A stretch of 51,824 bases of DNA from NCBI GenBank assembly GCA_963711725.1, contig CAVQFO010000053.1, positions 1 through 51,824 on the forward strand. The letters run 5' to 3'. How positions within the stretch are numbered: position 1 is the stretch's first letter; each line of letters opens with the position of its first letter. Below, piece after piece: positions 27,658-37,022 of the stretch. The stretch comes from CAVQFO01 sp963711725. GTDB lineage: Bacteria; Pseudomonadota; Gammaproteobacteria; Nitrococcales; Aquisalimonadaceae. The translations under genes and the position numbers were made by a program. The notes under the pieces were generated by a model that was not told the DNA's origin, did no database searches, and worked only from the letters and a program-made list of their open reading frames with translations.

Positions 27658-28545
27658 TCAGCTCTGTGCGCCGGCGCCGGCCGCGATGACCCCGGGAAAC
27701 ATTTCCTGGCTCATGGCAGAGGCTTGGCCCAAAACCCCGATGCCGGCGGTCACATTCAGGAACAGCGCCGCCCATAGCAGGTAGAACTGAGGCGTCTTCA
27801 TGGCCTGATCAATATGGACGTGGCTGTCGGTGACCAGGGTAGCCTTGCCACCGCCATTGGCGACCTCGCCGCTCCAGCCGTCCGGCTTCCATCCCTCAGG
27901 CGGAACCCGGGCGATAATGGCACCGAAACCGATGGCCACGAAGTAGAGGATGCCCAGACCGACGAACGTCTGCCCGACACCCACGGAGGTGGCCGACCAG
28001 AAATGGGACATCATCGGCACGGACACGGGAGATGCCAGCATCGCGCCGCCGAAGCCCATGATCGCCATGCCGGTGGCCAAACCGCGCCCGCCCGGGAACC
28101 ATTTAATCAGCATAGACACTGGTGACACGTACCCAAATCCGAGGCCAATGCCATCGAACACGCCGTAGCCGAGGTAAAGCAGCCACAGTTGGTGAGTGCG
28201 CACCCCCAGGGCGGAAATCAGGAAGCCACCGCCGACGGTGGCGGCGCTGACGGCCATGGCTTGCGCGGCCCCACGCGCTCGACCCAGCGCCCTCCAAAGG
28301 CCGCCGCCAAGCCCAGAACCAGAATCGAAATATGAAGATCCAGCCGAGACCGGTCAGGCGCCAGTCATCCCGAGCCTGGTAGGTAATACCGATCACCTTG
28401 GTGAGCGGCAGGTTAAAGACACTGAGTGCAATACACCTGCCCCATGGACAAGTGTACGGCCAGCGCTGCGGGCGGAATCAACCATCGGTTGTAATTGCGC
28501 GGAGCCGTGATTCGCTGCTTCGAGAAAAGGCGTGCATCATAGCCA
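27658..28545 (-). pseudogene. OFA-family (oxalate/formate antiporter-like) MFS transporter, broken
   Basis: The N-terminal half of an OFA transporter is readable in pieces: NRWLIPPAALAVHLSMGQVY, VFNLPLTKVIGITYQARDDW, LGLAAAFGGRWVERVG, then a 200-residue block (MAVSAATVGGGFLISALGV to GQASAMSQEMFPGVIAAGAG). Frame changes occur near 28426-28434, 28334-28338 and 28257-28262. After the seventh membrane segment the protein stops abruptly, so the last five or six helices are missing. The loss of half the gene cannot be a sequencing error. Such transporters exchange oxalate, formate or related carboxylates. It would have supplied formate handling next to the fds operon. Confidence 0.85.
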
Positions 28546-28683
28546 TCCACAGCAATATTTCTCCTCCAATTGCGCCATGGTGCGACCGCCAGTGGCAAGT
28601 CTTTATGAGACCTCAGATGGGCGCCCGCATCCGACCAGCTTTCTCCGGCACGGCATGGTCGCTGTGCGGCGTATTGCCCGCCG

Positions 28684-28887
28684 CTATAGTTGTTCTGCGG
28701 CCCAGCGGGCCAGTGGACTGAGGTCCTCGCCCCCGCTGCGGGCGTGGGCGGCCAGCTCCGCGCGCATGCGGGGTTCCCAGAAGGCTGTGATGTGCCCGAG
28801 AACCTCCTTGCGGGCCCGCTCCTCCGGATACGCCTCGAAATAGGAAGCGATCTGGTTGGCCATTCGCACGAGTTTCTCCGTCTGCAT
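28684..28887 (-). CDS. fdsD: NAD-dependent formate dehydrogenase delta subunit
   Basis: 67 residues. MQTEKLVRMANQIASYFEAY followed by HITAFWEPRMRAEL is the signature of the FdsD/FdhD-delta subunit family (FWxPRMR). This small protein accompanies the soluble, molybdenum-containing NAD+-reducing formate dehydrogenase and is the last gene of the fds operon. It begins 9 bp after the fdhD stop, so it is in the same transcript. It is full length. Confidence 0.88.
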   Translation of the reverse strand: MQTEKLVRMANQIASYFEAYPEERARKEVLGHITAFWEPRMRAELAAHARSGGEDLSPLARWAAEQL

Positions 28888-28896
28888 TGTTCTTTC

Positions 28897-29778
28897 TCAC
28901 TCCAGGGTTTCGCCCCCGGCGAGCACCACGAAGGAGTCCGGTCGCGCCAGGGAAATCAGAGTCATGCCGGCGTCCGCCGCCAGGCGGATTGCCAACGCGG
29001 TGGGCGCGGAAACGGTGCAGAGCATGCCGATGCCGAAGCAGGCCGCTTTCTGCACCAGTTCGTAACTGCAGCGGCTGCTCATCACGGCGAAGCCGTCTCC
29101 CGGGGAGTGCTGGGCTCTTGCCATGGCGCCGATCAGCTTGTCCAACGCGTTATGCCGGCCTACATCCTCCCGGGCGATGACGATCTCGCCCCCAACCCTG
29201 GCAAACGCAGCCGCGTGCAGGGCGCCGGTGCTGGCGTTCAGTGGCTGCCAATCCCGGAGTGTTGACACGGCCCGACGCACGGCGTGGGCGGAAATTCCGG
29301 CAGCTGGCTGCACCCGCCGGACCGGACGCACGGCGTCGCGCAGGGCTTCGACGCCGCACAAACCACAACTTGTGGAGCCCGCCAGTCGCCGGCCGCCCGA
29401 CTGCCGTTTGGTACCGACACCGGCATTCACTTCCACGCGAACCACGATGCCCTCCTCGCGCTCGACAATCCCGAGTTCACGCACGTCCGCCGGGTGTTCG
29501 ATCAATCGTTCAGTGAGCAGAAAGCCGTAAGTGAAGTCTTCGAGATCGGCCGGACTGGCCAACATCACGGCGTAGTCCTCGCAGTTCACCCGCAAGGCTA
29601 CCGGGACCTCCTCCGGCACCCGGCGCAGGCCCTGCTCCACCCCCCCGGCGGCCCAGCGCCCCATGGGCACTTCGCTGTAAGGCGCCGCGCGGCGCAACAA
29701 GGCCGGCGAATCGGGCTCGATAACCACCGGAACCGCCACCGCCCGCTTTCCGGCAGTCGCCCCTCGACGGCTTTTCAT
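28897..29778 (-). CDS. fdhD: Formate dehydrogenase accessory sulfurtransferase FdhD
   Basis: 293 residues from the ATG at 29778, which overlaps the fdsA stop as ATGA. The conserved Cys pair is present in TSCGLCGVEAL, with REDVGRHNALDKLIG and SSRCSYELVQKAA downstream. FdhD transfers sulfur from IscS to the molybdenum cofactor so that formate dehydrogenase becomes active. The preceding about 35 residues (ATAGKRAVAVPVVIEPDSPA) are a poorly conserved N-terminal extension. Its place inside the fds operon ensures co-production with the enzyme it matures. Confidence 0.92.
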   Translation of the reverse strand: MKSRRGATAGKRAVAVPVVIEPDSPALLRRAAPYSEVPMGRWAAGGVEQGLRRVPEEVPVALRVNCEDYAVMLASPADLEDFTYGFLLTERLIEHPADVRELGIVEREEGIVVRVEVNAGVGTKRQSGGRRLAGSTSCGLCGVEALRDAVRPVRRVQPAAGISAHAVRRAVSTLRDWQPLNASTGALHAAAFARVGGEIVIAREDVGRHNALDKLIGAMARAQHSPGDGFAVMSSRCSYELVQKAACFGIGMLCTVSAPTALAIRLAADAGMTLISLARPDSFVVLAGGETLE

Positions 29779-32635
29779 TGACCCGCCTCGGCGGGCGCTT
29801 CGGGCTCCCGGACAGGAAGCCCCAGGGTCTTCTCCCGCTGTTCCTGATACTGTTTCTGCCAATCCGACAAGGTGTTGCTGGAGGCCACCTCCACCGCCGT
29901 GACCTTGTATTCCGGACAGTTCGTGGCCCAATCGGACTGATCGGTGGTCACGACATTGGCCGCCGTCTCCGGGAAGTGGAACGTCGTGTAAACCACGCCC
30001 GGCGGGACGCGGTCGGTGATAACCGCACGCAACGTGGTCTCGCCAATGCGGCTGCGCACGGAGACCATGCCGCCGTCGCGAACGCCGCGCTGCTCGGCGT
30101 CATGGGGATGGATCTCCAGCAGGTCCTCGGCGTGCCACACGCGGTTCTCGGTCCGGCGGGTCTGGGCACCGACGTTGTACTGGCTGAGGATGCGCCCGGT
30201 GGTGAGCAGCAACGGAAACTTCCGGGTGCTGCGTTCCTCGGTGGGAATGTAGGGCGTGAGCATGAACTGACCGCGGCCGCGCACGAAGGTATCGACGTGC
30301 ATGGTGGGGGTCCCCTCGGGCGTCTTTTCATTGCACGGCCACTGAATGCTGCCCAGCCGGTCCAGCTTGTCGTAGTTGACACCGGCAAAGGTGGGCGTCG
30401 TGCGGGCGATCTCGTCCATGATCTCGCTGGGGTGTTCATAGTGCATCGGATACCCCAGCTCCCGCGCCAGGGCCTGAGTGATCTCCCAGTCCGCCATTCC
30501 GCCCGGCGGCACGAGAGCCCGACGCACCCGGTTGATGCGCCGCTCGGCGTTGGTGAAGGTGCCGTCCTTCTCGAGGAAGGTGGAGCCCGGCAGGAAGACA
30601 TGAGCGTAGCTGGCCGTTTCGTTGAGGAACAGATCCTGGACAATCACGCAGTCCATGGCCGACAGGCCTGCGGCGATGTGCTTGATGTTCGGATCGGACT
30701 GCAGGATGTCCTCGCCCTGGATGTAAATCGCCTTGAAGCTGCCGGCAATGGCCGCGTCGATCATGTTGGGAATGCGCAGTCCCGGCTCGCTGTCCAGCGA
30801 CAGGCCCCACTCCCGCTCGAAGACGGCTCGTACTTCGTCGTTGCCTACATGCCGGTAGCCGGGAAATTCGTGGGGGAACGAACCCATGTCGCAGGAACCC
30901 TGGACGTTGTTCTGCCCGCGCAGCGGGTTGACGCCGACACCCCGCCTACCCAGGTTGCCCGTGAGCATGGCGAGGTTGGCCATACCCATGACCATGGTCG
31001 AGCCCTGGCTATGCTCCGTCACGCCCAGACCGTAGTAGAGCGCCGCATTGCCGGCCGTGGCGTAGAGGCGCGCCGCGCCGCGCAGCGTTTCCGCGGGCAC
31101 GCCGGTGACGGCCTCCACCGCCTCGGGCGCATTCTCCGGCCGGGCGATAAACTCCCGCCATTCGGCGTAGGCCTCCGGCTCGCAGCGCTCGGCCAGGAAC
31201 GCCTTGTCTTCCAGGCCTTCAGCGACGATCACGTGGGCCAGCGCATTGACCAGCGCCACGTTGGTCCCCGGGCGAAGCTGCAAATGGTAATCCGCCTCCA
31301 CATGGGGCGTACGCACCAGGTCGATCCGGCGCGGATCCGCCACGATCAGGCCCGCTCCCTCGCGCAGACGCTTCTTCATCTGGGAGGCGAATACGGGGTG
31401 GGCGTCGGTGGGATTAGCTCCGATTACGAGGATTACATTGGCGTCCTCCACCGAATCGAAATCCTGGGTGCCGGCCGACGTGCCGAACGCCGTTTTCAGG
31501 CCGTAACCCGTGGGCGAGTGACAGACCCGGGCGCAGGTATCCACGTTGTTCGTTCCGAACACGGCCCGCGCCAGCTTCTGCATCAGGAACGTCTCCTCGT
31601 TGGTGCAGCGTGACGACGTAATCGCGCCCACGGCGCCCCGTCCGTACGCCCCCTGAACATCCTTGATACGGTGCGCCGCGAATCCGATGGCCTCTTCCCA
31701 GCTCACCTCGCGCCAGGGATCGGTGATGCGCTCCCGGATCATGGGCTTGGTGATACGGTCCGGGTGGCTGGCGTAACCCCAGGCGAAGCGTCCTTTGACG
31801 CAGGAGTGGCCGTGATTGGCCTGGCCGTCCTTGTAAGGGACCATGCGGATCACCTGGTCGCCCCGGAGCTCGGCCTTGAACGAGCAGCCCACGCCGCAAT
31901 AGCCGCAGGTGGTGACGACGCTGCGCTCAGGCTGGCCGTGCTCGATGATCGTCTTTTCCATCAGCGTCGCCGTGGGGCAGACCTGCACGCAGGCGCCGCA
32001 GGAAACGCATTCGGAATCCAGGAACGCGTCCTCCTGGCCGGCGCTGATCACCGAGTCGAATCCACGGCCATGCACCGTCAGGGCGAAGGTCCCCTGTACC
32101 TCGTCACAGGCGCGCACGCAGCGTGAGCAGACGATGCACTTGCTGGGATCGAAGCTGAAATAGGGATTGGAATCGTCCACCTCGGCGTCCAAGTGGTTTT
32201 CCCCTCGAAGCCGTAGCGGACCTCCCGCAATCCGACCGCACCGGCCATGTCCTGAAGCTCGCAGTTTCCGTTGGCCGAGCAGGTCAGGCAGTCCAGCGGA
32301 TGGTCGGAGATGTAGAGCTCCATCACCCCGCGACGGAGCTTCTCCAGGGCCGGCGTCTGGGTATGGACCACCATGCCCGGCTCCACGCTGGTGTGGCAGG
32401 AGGCGGGGTAGCCCTTGCGCCCCTCGATCTCCACGGTGCAAAGTCGGCAGGAGCCGAACGGCTCCAGGCTGTCGGTGGCGCACAGCTTGGGCACCGTAAT
32501 GCCTGCCTCCAACGCGGCCCGCATCACGGAGGTACCCGCGGGAACCTCCACGGACTGCCCGTCCACAGTGAGCGCGACGGTGGCGCTGTCGATGCTGGCC
32601 GGTGTCCCGAAATCAGTCTCTTGCATGAGTGCCAT
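29775..32635 (-). CDS. fdsA: NAD-dependent formate dehydrogenase alpha (catalytic) subunit, with one frameshift in the sequence
   Basis: Read as one gene of 953 residues if one base is added in the TTTTCCCC run at 32197-32204. The first frame (ATG 32635, after TAGGAGGTTTATTC) carries a 2Fe-2S domain (CRLCTVEIEG) and the HPLDCLTCSANGNCELQ cluster motif. The second frame continues with CIVCSRCVRACDEVQG, CVSCGACVQVCPTA and CGYCGVGC Fe-S motifs, then the bis-MGD oxidoreductase domain. The active-site Cys lies in CARVCHSPTGYG, so this is the Cys and not the selenocysteine form. It oxidises formate to CO2, passing electrons through FdsB/FdsG to NAD+. Everything apart from the shift is intact; I treat the shift as a probable sequence error. 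Confidence 0.9.
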
Positions 32636-32647
32636 CGAATAAACCTC

Positions 32648-34187
32648 CTAGGCCCCGCCGGCCGAAACGCCGAAATCTTCCGGAAAATGTTTGAGCGCGC
32701 TGCGCACCGGGTAGGGCGTGAGCCCACCCAGGGCGCACAACGAACCCTGTTCCATCGTGTCGCACAGGTCGCGCAGCAGGGTGAGATTTGCATCGCGCTG
32801 CGCGCCGGCGCGAATCCGGTCGATAACTTCAACGCCCCGGGTAGAACCGATGCGGCACGGCGTGCACTTGCCGCACGATTCGATGGCGCAGAACTCCATG
32901 GCGAATCGGGCCTGCTCGGCGAGGTCCACGGTATCGTCGAAGACTACGACACCCCCGTGGCCGATCATGCCCTGGCGGGCGCCAAACGCCTCGTAGTCCA
33001 GCGGCGTGTCAAAAAGCGATACCGGGAAAATACGCGCCCAGGGGGCCTCCGACCTGAACCGCTCGCACAGGCCGTCCCGACGCGGTACCGCCGCCCAGGG
33101 TCTCGACCAGGTGGCCCAGAGTGGCGCCGAACGGCAGCTCGAAGAGCCCGGGCCGCAGGACATTGCCGCACAGCTGCACGGTCAACGTGCCCCGGGATCG
33201 GCCGGTGCCCAGGGCCGCGTAGGCCTCGGCGCCGTCGCCCAGGATGGCCGGCACCGTCGCCAGGGTGATCACGTTGTTGACCACCGTGGGCTTGCCGAAG
33301 GCGCCATTGAGCGCCGGCAGCGGGGGCTTGAACCGGATGGTGCCTCGTTTACCTTCCAGACTCTCCAACAGGGAGGTTTCCTCGCCGCAGATGTAGGCCC
33401 CGGCGCCCAGGCGGATCTCCAGATCGAATCGGCGACCCGAGCCCAGCATGTTCGCGCCCAGGAGCCCGTTGGCGTAGGCCACGTCGATGGCCTGCTGCAG
33501 GGTCCGATGGGCGTGAGGATATTCCGAGCGCAGGTAGATGTAACCCTGCTCCGCTCCCACCGCGAAGCCGGCGATCGCCATCCCTTCGATCAAGCTCAGG
33601 GGATCGCCTTCCATCAGCATGCGGTCGGCGAACGTGCCGCTGTCGCCCTCGTCCGCGTTGCAGACGATGTACTTCCGGTCGGCTTGGGCTTCATAGGTCG
33701 TCCGCCACTTGATCCCCGTCGGGAAGCCGGCACCACCGCGCCCCCGCAGACCGGATCGGGTAACGGCCTCGATAACCGCATCCTCATCCATGCCGAGCGC
33801 CTTTCGCAGGCCGGCGGTGCCGCCCGCGGCAACGTAGTCGTGCCAGGACACAGGATCGATCACCCCACAGCGGCGGAAATTCACGCGGTACTGCCCCTGC
33901 TCTGCAACGAGTTCATCCACGGCCCCGAGATAGAGGGAATGAGCCCTTGCCTCGACCAGTGACGCCAGAATGTCCGGCACGTCATCCGGGGCAACCGGTC
34001 CGAATGCCTCGCGGCGCCCGCCTTGCTCGAACTCGATCATTGGCTCCAGCCAATAGAGCCCACGCGACCCTGTGCGCACCAATTCCAACGACAGGCCACG
34101 GGCGGCGGCCTCGCGTTCAACCGCCTCCGCCACTTCTCCGGAGCCAATGGAAAGCGAGCTGCTGTCCTTGGATACGAAAGCCTTCAT
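32648..34187 (-). CDS. fdsB: NAD-dependent formate dehydrogenase beta (NADH/FMN) subunit, with one frameshift in the sequence
   Basis: Two frames join to give 512 residues. The first, from the ATG at 34187 (overlapping the fdsG stop as ATGA), has the NuoF-like core: RGRGGAGFPTGIKW, NADEGDSGTFADR, GAGAYICGEETSLLESLEGK. It stops after GGPLGAYFP. The second continues as SLFDTPLDYEAFGARQGMIG and has the 4Fe-4S motif ESCGKCTPCRIG. Removing one base from the GGGAAAA run at 33024-33030 connects them. The protein binds FMN and NAD and delivers formate electrons to NAD+. The N terminus (first about 100 residues) resembles the thioredoxin-like domain found in these fused beta subunits. Confidence 0.9.
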
Positions 34188-34651
34188 GCCCGCGTCTCCC
34201 CGCTCAGATCGCGGATCAGAGCCGAAACCCGATCCACGTCCACGCGTCCGAGGGTCCGGCCGTCCAACTCGGCGGACGGTCCGCATGCACAGTTACCGAG
34301 GCAGTACACCGCCTCCACTTCCACGCGGCCATCGGAGGCTTCGGCGGCGGACACGGCGGCGTTCCAGACCTCGCGGCCACCGCTCGCCTGACACGCCTCG
34401 GCACGGCATACCCGGATGCGCCGACCGGTGGTGGGCTCAGCCTTGAAGTCGGCATAAAAACTCACCACGCCGTCCACCTCGGCGCGGGTCAGATTGAGGT
34501 TTGCCGCGATACCCGCCACGGCTTCCCGGGAGATATGGCCGAAGCGGTGATGAACATCATGAAGAATGGGCAGCAGGGCCCCGGGTCGGCCGATGTGGCG
34601 GGCACAGATCTCGTCGAGGTCTGCTGGCGTGGTCTCGCTGGGTTCAAGCAT
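34184..34651 (-). CDS. fdsG: NAD-dependent formate dehydrogenase gamma subunit
   Basis: 155 residues of the NuoE-like 2Fe-2S thioredoxin-fold family: LLPILHDVHHRFGHI, VDGVVSFYADFK, and the four cluster cysteines in CRAEACQ and CLGNCACGP. It is the first gene of the fds operon, and its stop overlaps the fdsB start by four bases. It passes electrons between the alpha and beta subunits. The start at 34651 follows CGTGGAGGAACCAC, a good ribosome-binding site. Confidence 0.92.
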   Translation of the reverse strand: MLEPSETTPADLDEICARHIGRPGALLPILHDVHHRFGHISREAVAGIAANLNLTRAEVDGVVSFYADFKAEPTTGRRIRVCRAEACQASGGREVWNAAVSAAEASDGRVEVEAVYCLGNCACGPSAELDGRTLGRVDVDRVSALIRDLSGETRA

Positions 34652-34738
34652 GTGGTTCCTCCACGAAGGCTGCCTGCCGGGTTGAGGCGGGCGGACGTGG
34701 TCGCGCGGCGTTCATCAATTGTCACCCATTCCTAGTCC

Positions 34739-34762
34739 GCGATTTGGAACCCGTCAAATCGC
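34739..34762. promoter_or_regulatory. Inverted repeat resembling a LysR-type operator upstream of fdsG
   Basis: GCGATTTG at 34739-34746 and CAAATCGC at 34755-34762 are a perfect 8-bp inverted repeat with an 8-bp centre, containing the T-N11-A pattern of LysR sites. It is about 90 bp upstream of the fdsG start. The LysR gene at 26463-27371 is the candidate binder. No promoter boxes are assigned. Confidence 0.5.
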
Positions 34763-34950
34763 TGATTTCAATGACATCATTGCGCGTCTCTATGATGCAG
34801 TGCAGCGGCACGGCACGCCATACACGGAAACATGGGCTGGGCGGTGATTTCGGGTCGTTGGCGTACAAGACAGGATTCCGGAATTACCCAGGGCGCGGGC
34901 GGTCACCTTGTCCAACCAGCGGATCTGAACGCACACACATTTCGAAGCAA

Positions 34951-35223
34951 TCAGCCGGCCTCGCGCGAGGGCTCCGCGATGCCGTGCTTCTTCAGCAAAC
35001 GCCGAAGCTGATGGTAGCCCAACCCGAGGCGGGAAGCGGCAACCGTCCGGTTGAATGCGGCCCGTCCCAGCGCCGCGGTCAGCAACTTCTTTTCATAGGC
35101 CGCCACGCTGGCCATGAAATCCTCGACCGGTTCCGCGGCGTCATTGGTCCGGAATGGATCTTTAGGCGGGGGAACAGGGGTTTGACAAACTCCCAGGCGT
35201 ATACTAAAGCTTAATTTACGCAC
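34951..35223 (-). pseudogene. C-terminal remnant of a PspF-like sigma-54 activator
   Basis: The last about 60 residues read VAAYEKKLLTAALGRAAFNR and RLGLGYHQLRRLLKKHGI. This is the Fis-type HTH at the end of PspF and closely related enhancer-binding proteins (the YHQLRxLLKKHG motif is characteristic). The upstream linker PPKDPFRTNDA is also PspF-like. The AAA+ domain and N terminus are absent; the frame begins in sequence that carries the promoter of the next transcription unit. A standalone 90-residue HTH protein cannot be excluded, but no ribosome-binding site is seen. Confidence 0.6.
35182..35210 (+). promoter_or_regulatory. Promoter of the NCS1 permease leader
   Basis: TTGACA at 35182-35187 is a consensus -35 box. 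TATACT at 35200-35205 is a good -10 sequence but only 12 bp away. TAAAGC at 35205-35210 has the normal 17-bp spacing. One of these probably starts the long leader near 35215. Confidence 0.6.
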
Positions 35224-35486
35224 TCTTTGTGAGGACCAACGTGGGTCCGGAAGTGAAGGGTGCGGGGGTTCATGGCAACCACCGTGAATACCCGATACAT
35301 AAAGCCCTTCCGCAAGGGGGCGGGGGTAAACAGTCTCATTTGGCTACGCGGCGCCGTGTACAAGGGCGCATGGGTAGGCAGGTGTGGGCACATCCATGCA
35401 GTGCTGCGTGGACCCTGTTCCATTGCGGGGGGGCAATGCGGCCCCTTTGTCCGTCTGAAAACGATACGGGCAAAGGGGTTTTTTGT
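35217..35486 (+). ncRNA. Candidate structured leader RNA (attenuator/riboswitch-like) upstream of NCS1 permease
   Basis: About 270 nt between the promoter and a strong intrinsic terminator hold several good hairpins. One near 35265-35293 pairs GGGGTTCATGG with CCGTGAAT(A)CCC around a CAACCA loop. Others are CCCTT-CCGC-AAGGG near 35308-35321, GCGCC...GGCGC near 35352-35370, and TCCATGC...GCGTGGA near 35393-35412. The expression platform has mutually exclusive folds: GGGGC (35430-35434) can pair with GCCCC (35441-35445), which would block the terminator. Alternatively CATTGC/GCAATG (35421-35426, 35433-35438) leaves the terminator free. I do not match it to a known class; thi-box, cobalamin, glycine, fluoride and ykkC hallmarks are absent. 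Confidence 0.55.
35442..35484 (+). terminator. Intrinsic terminator inside the NCS1 leader (attenuator)
   Basis: A 13-bp stem pairs CCCCTTTGTCCGT (35442-35454) with ACGGGCAAAGGGG (35466-35478), with one G-T pair and an 11-nt loop. It is followed by TTTTTT (35479-35484). It lies about 130 bp before the permease start, so it must be read through for the operon to be expressed. Confidence 0.88.
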
Positions 35487-35553
35487 GTCGCACCCTCCTC
35501 CGGGTACAGGACCTGCCCGCGCCAGGACCGTTGCTCCCACTCGGGCTCGCACG

Positions 35554-35578
35554 GGCTCTCTGTGCCGCACAGAGAGCC
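35554..35578 (+). promoter_or_regulatory. Perfect hairpin before the permease ribosome-binding site
   Basis: GGCTCTCTGTG pairs with CACAGAGAGCC around a CCG loop (11 bp, no mismatch). No T-tract follows. It is about 40 bp from the ATG; the ribosome-binding site (GTGAGGAC) lies outside the stem. It could stabilise the mRNA 5' end after read-through or processing. Confidence 0.55.
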
Positions 35579-35617
35579 GGCCTATAACCGGCACCAAAGA
35601 GATGTGAGGACAAAGCG

Positions 35618-36994
35618 ATGCAAGACCCTGGCTCGAAAATGAAAACTTCCGACTATCACGACCCGGACGCCATCGAGCGCGTCGAGGAAGAGGTCGACCA
35701 ACTGCTCGGCGAAGAGTACGAGCACGAGTCCGTTCCGGCGCATGCGAGGCGCAGCATGCTGTCGGTCATGCTGGTGTGGCTGGGTTTTCCCATGATCATC
35801 ACCGGCGCGATGACCGGCTCCCTCCTGGTGCTCGGCATGGGCTTTAAGCGGGCACTGACCGCGATGATCGTGGGCAATCTCATTATGTTCGCATACGTGG
35901 GCGGCCTCGGGCTGCTTGGTACGCGGCGAGGTGTGAACTTCGCCCTGCTCGCCAGCGTCGTGTTCGGCCGCAAAGGCTACGTGTTCGCCTCGGGGCTATT
36001 GTCCACGCTGCTGCTGGGCTGGTATGCGGTGCAAACCGGAATCACCGGCGCACTGGTCAGCAGCACGTACGAGTTGAACTACGTTTTGATGACCGTTATC
36101 GCCGGTGCCCTATACATCGGGATCACCTTCGTGGGCGTGAAGGGCCTGCACTGGATCGGTGCCGTGTCCGTACCGCTGTTCGTGGTGCTCGGACTCTGGG
36201 TAGCGGCCGACGCCGCCAGCACGACCACGTGGGACGCCATCGTCAGCTACGCGGGCAACAATCCCGCCGTGAGCATGCCCATGGGGGTCGGTCTGACCAT
36301 GGTGATCGCCCTGTTCATCGATGCCGGGACCGTGACTGCAGACTTCAACCGTTGGGCGCAGGACGGCAAGAGTTCCCTGGCGGCAACGTTCAGTGCGTTT
36401 CCTTTCGCCAACCTGGTGGCGATGCTGGTGGGGGGCGTAATGACGGCCGCGTTGGCGACTCCGAACGCCAACCCGTTCGGCACGGACAACATGTTCGGCT
36501 ACATGAACGCGCAGCAGCTCACTTGGTTGAGCGTACTGGCGTTCATATTCCTTTACTGCAATCTGGGCTCGGTGTGCGCCCACTGTCTTTATAACGCCGC
36601 CACCGGCTGGTCACGCATTCTGCATACCCACATGCGATTGATGGCCGTGGTGCTCGGCGCCATCGGCATTATCGTCGCCGCCGGGAACGTCTGGGCATTC
36701 TTCATCAACTGGTTGTCGTTGCTGGGGATCCTGGTGCCACCCATTGGTGCGGTCATCCTGGTTGATCAGTACCTGGTACGACGCGGGGCGGAGGTACGTG
36801 CGAACTGGCGGGGTTCGGCGTTTACCGCTTGGGCCATCGGCTCGGTAGCCGCCTTCATCGTCGAGACCCAGGTCCCGGAATGGTCCACGGCAATTTCGGC
36901 GGGCGTGGTAGGCGGCGTGGCGTACTACCTGATCTCGATATTCCTGCCCGCTGAAGCGCCCGACACGCTTGGGGCTACCGAAAAACGTGTCTGA
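35618..36994 (+). CDS. NCS1-family permease (cytosine-permease-like)
   Basis: 458 residues with about twelve hydrophobic segments. After a charged N terminus (DAIERVEEEVDQLLGEEYEHE) the first helix region WLGFPMIITGAMTGSLL is typical of CodB-type NCS1 transporters. TADFNRWAQDGK and the loop NPFGTDNMFGYMNAQQ also fit CodB-like members. The family moves nucleobases and related small N-heterocycles with Na+ or H+ across the inner membrane. The gene is followed after 28 bp by a MetX-like hydrolase, presumably in one operon. It is controlled by the leader upstream. The substrate is unknown; cytosine or another pyrimidine is only a family-based guess. Confidence 0.85.
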   Translation: MQDPGSKMKTSDYHDPDAIERVEEEVDQLLGEEYEHESVPAHARRSMLSVMLVWLGFPMIITGAMTGSLLVLGMGFKRALTAMIVGNLIMFAYVGGLGLLGTRRGVNFALLASVVFGRKGYVFASGLLSTLLLGWYAVQTGITGALVSSTYELNYVLMTVIAGALYIGITFVGVKGLHWIGAVSVPLFVVLGLWVAADAASTTTWDAIVSYAGNNPAVSMPMGVGLTMVIALFIDAGTVTADFNRWAQDGKSSLAATFSAFPFANLVAMLVGGVMTAALATPNANPFGTDNMFGYMNAQQLTWLSVLAFIFLYCNLGSVCAHCLYNAATGWSRILHTHMRLMAVVLGAIGIIVAAGNVWAFFINWLSLLGILVPPIGAVILVDQYLVRRGAEVRANWRGSAFTAWAIGSVAAFIVETQVPEWSTAISAGVVGGVAYYLISIFLPAEAPDTLGATEKRV

Positions 36995-37022
36995 TCGGTC
37001 AATCGGTTAAAGGAGAGAAAAG

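Noticed and set aside
29778..31613. 611-residue open frame antisense to fdsA
   Set aside because: A shadow frame caused by high GC and codon bias. The fdsA frame has Fe-S and molybdopterin motifs; the antisense frame has none.
35217..35486. TPP (thi-box) riboswitch before a CytX-like permease
   Set aside because: No CTGAGA core or the paired ACCC...GGGAA elements are present, so a thiamine riboswitch is not supported even though NCS1 permeases can be thiamine-linked.
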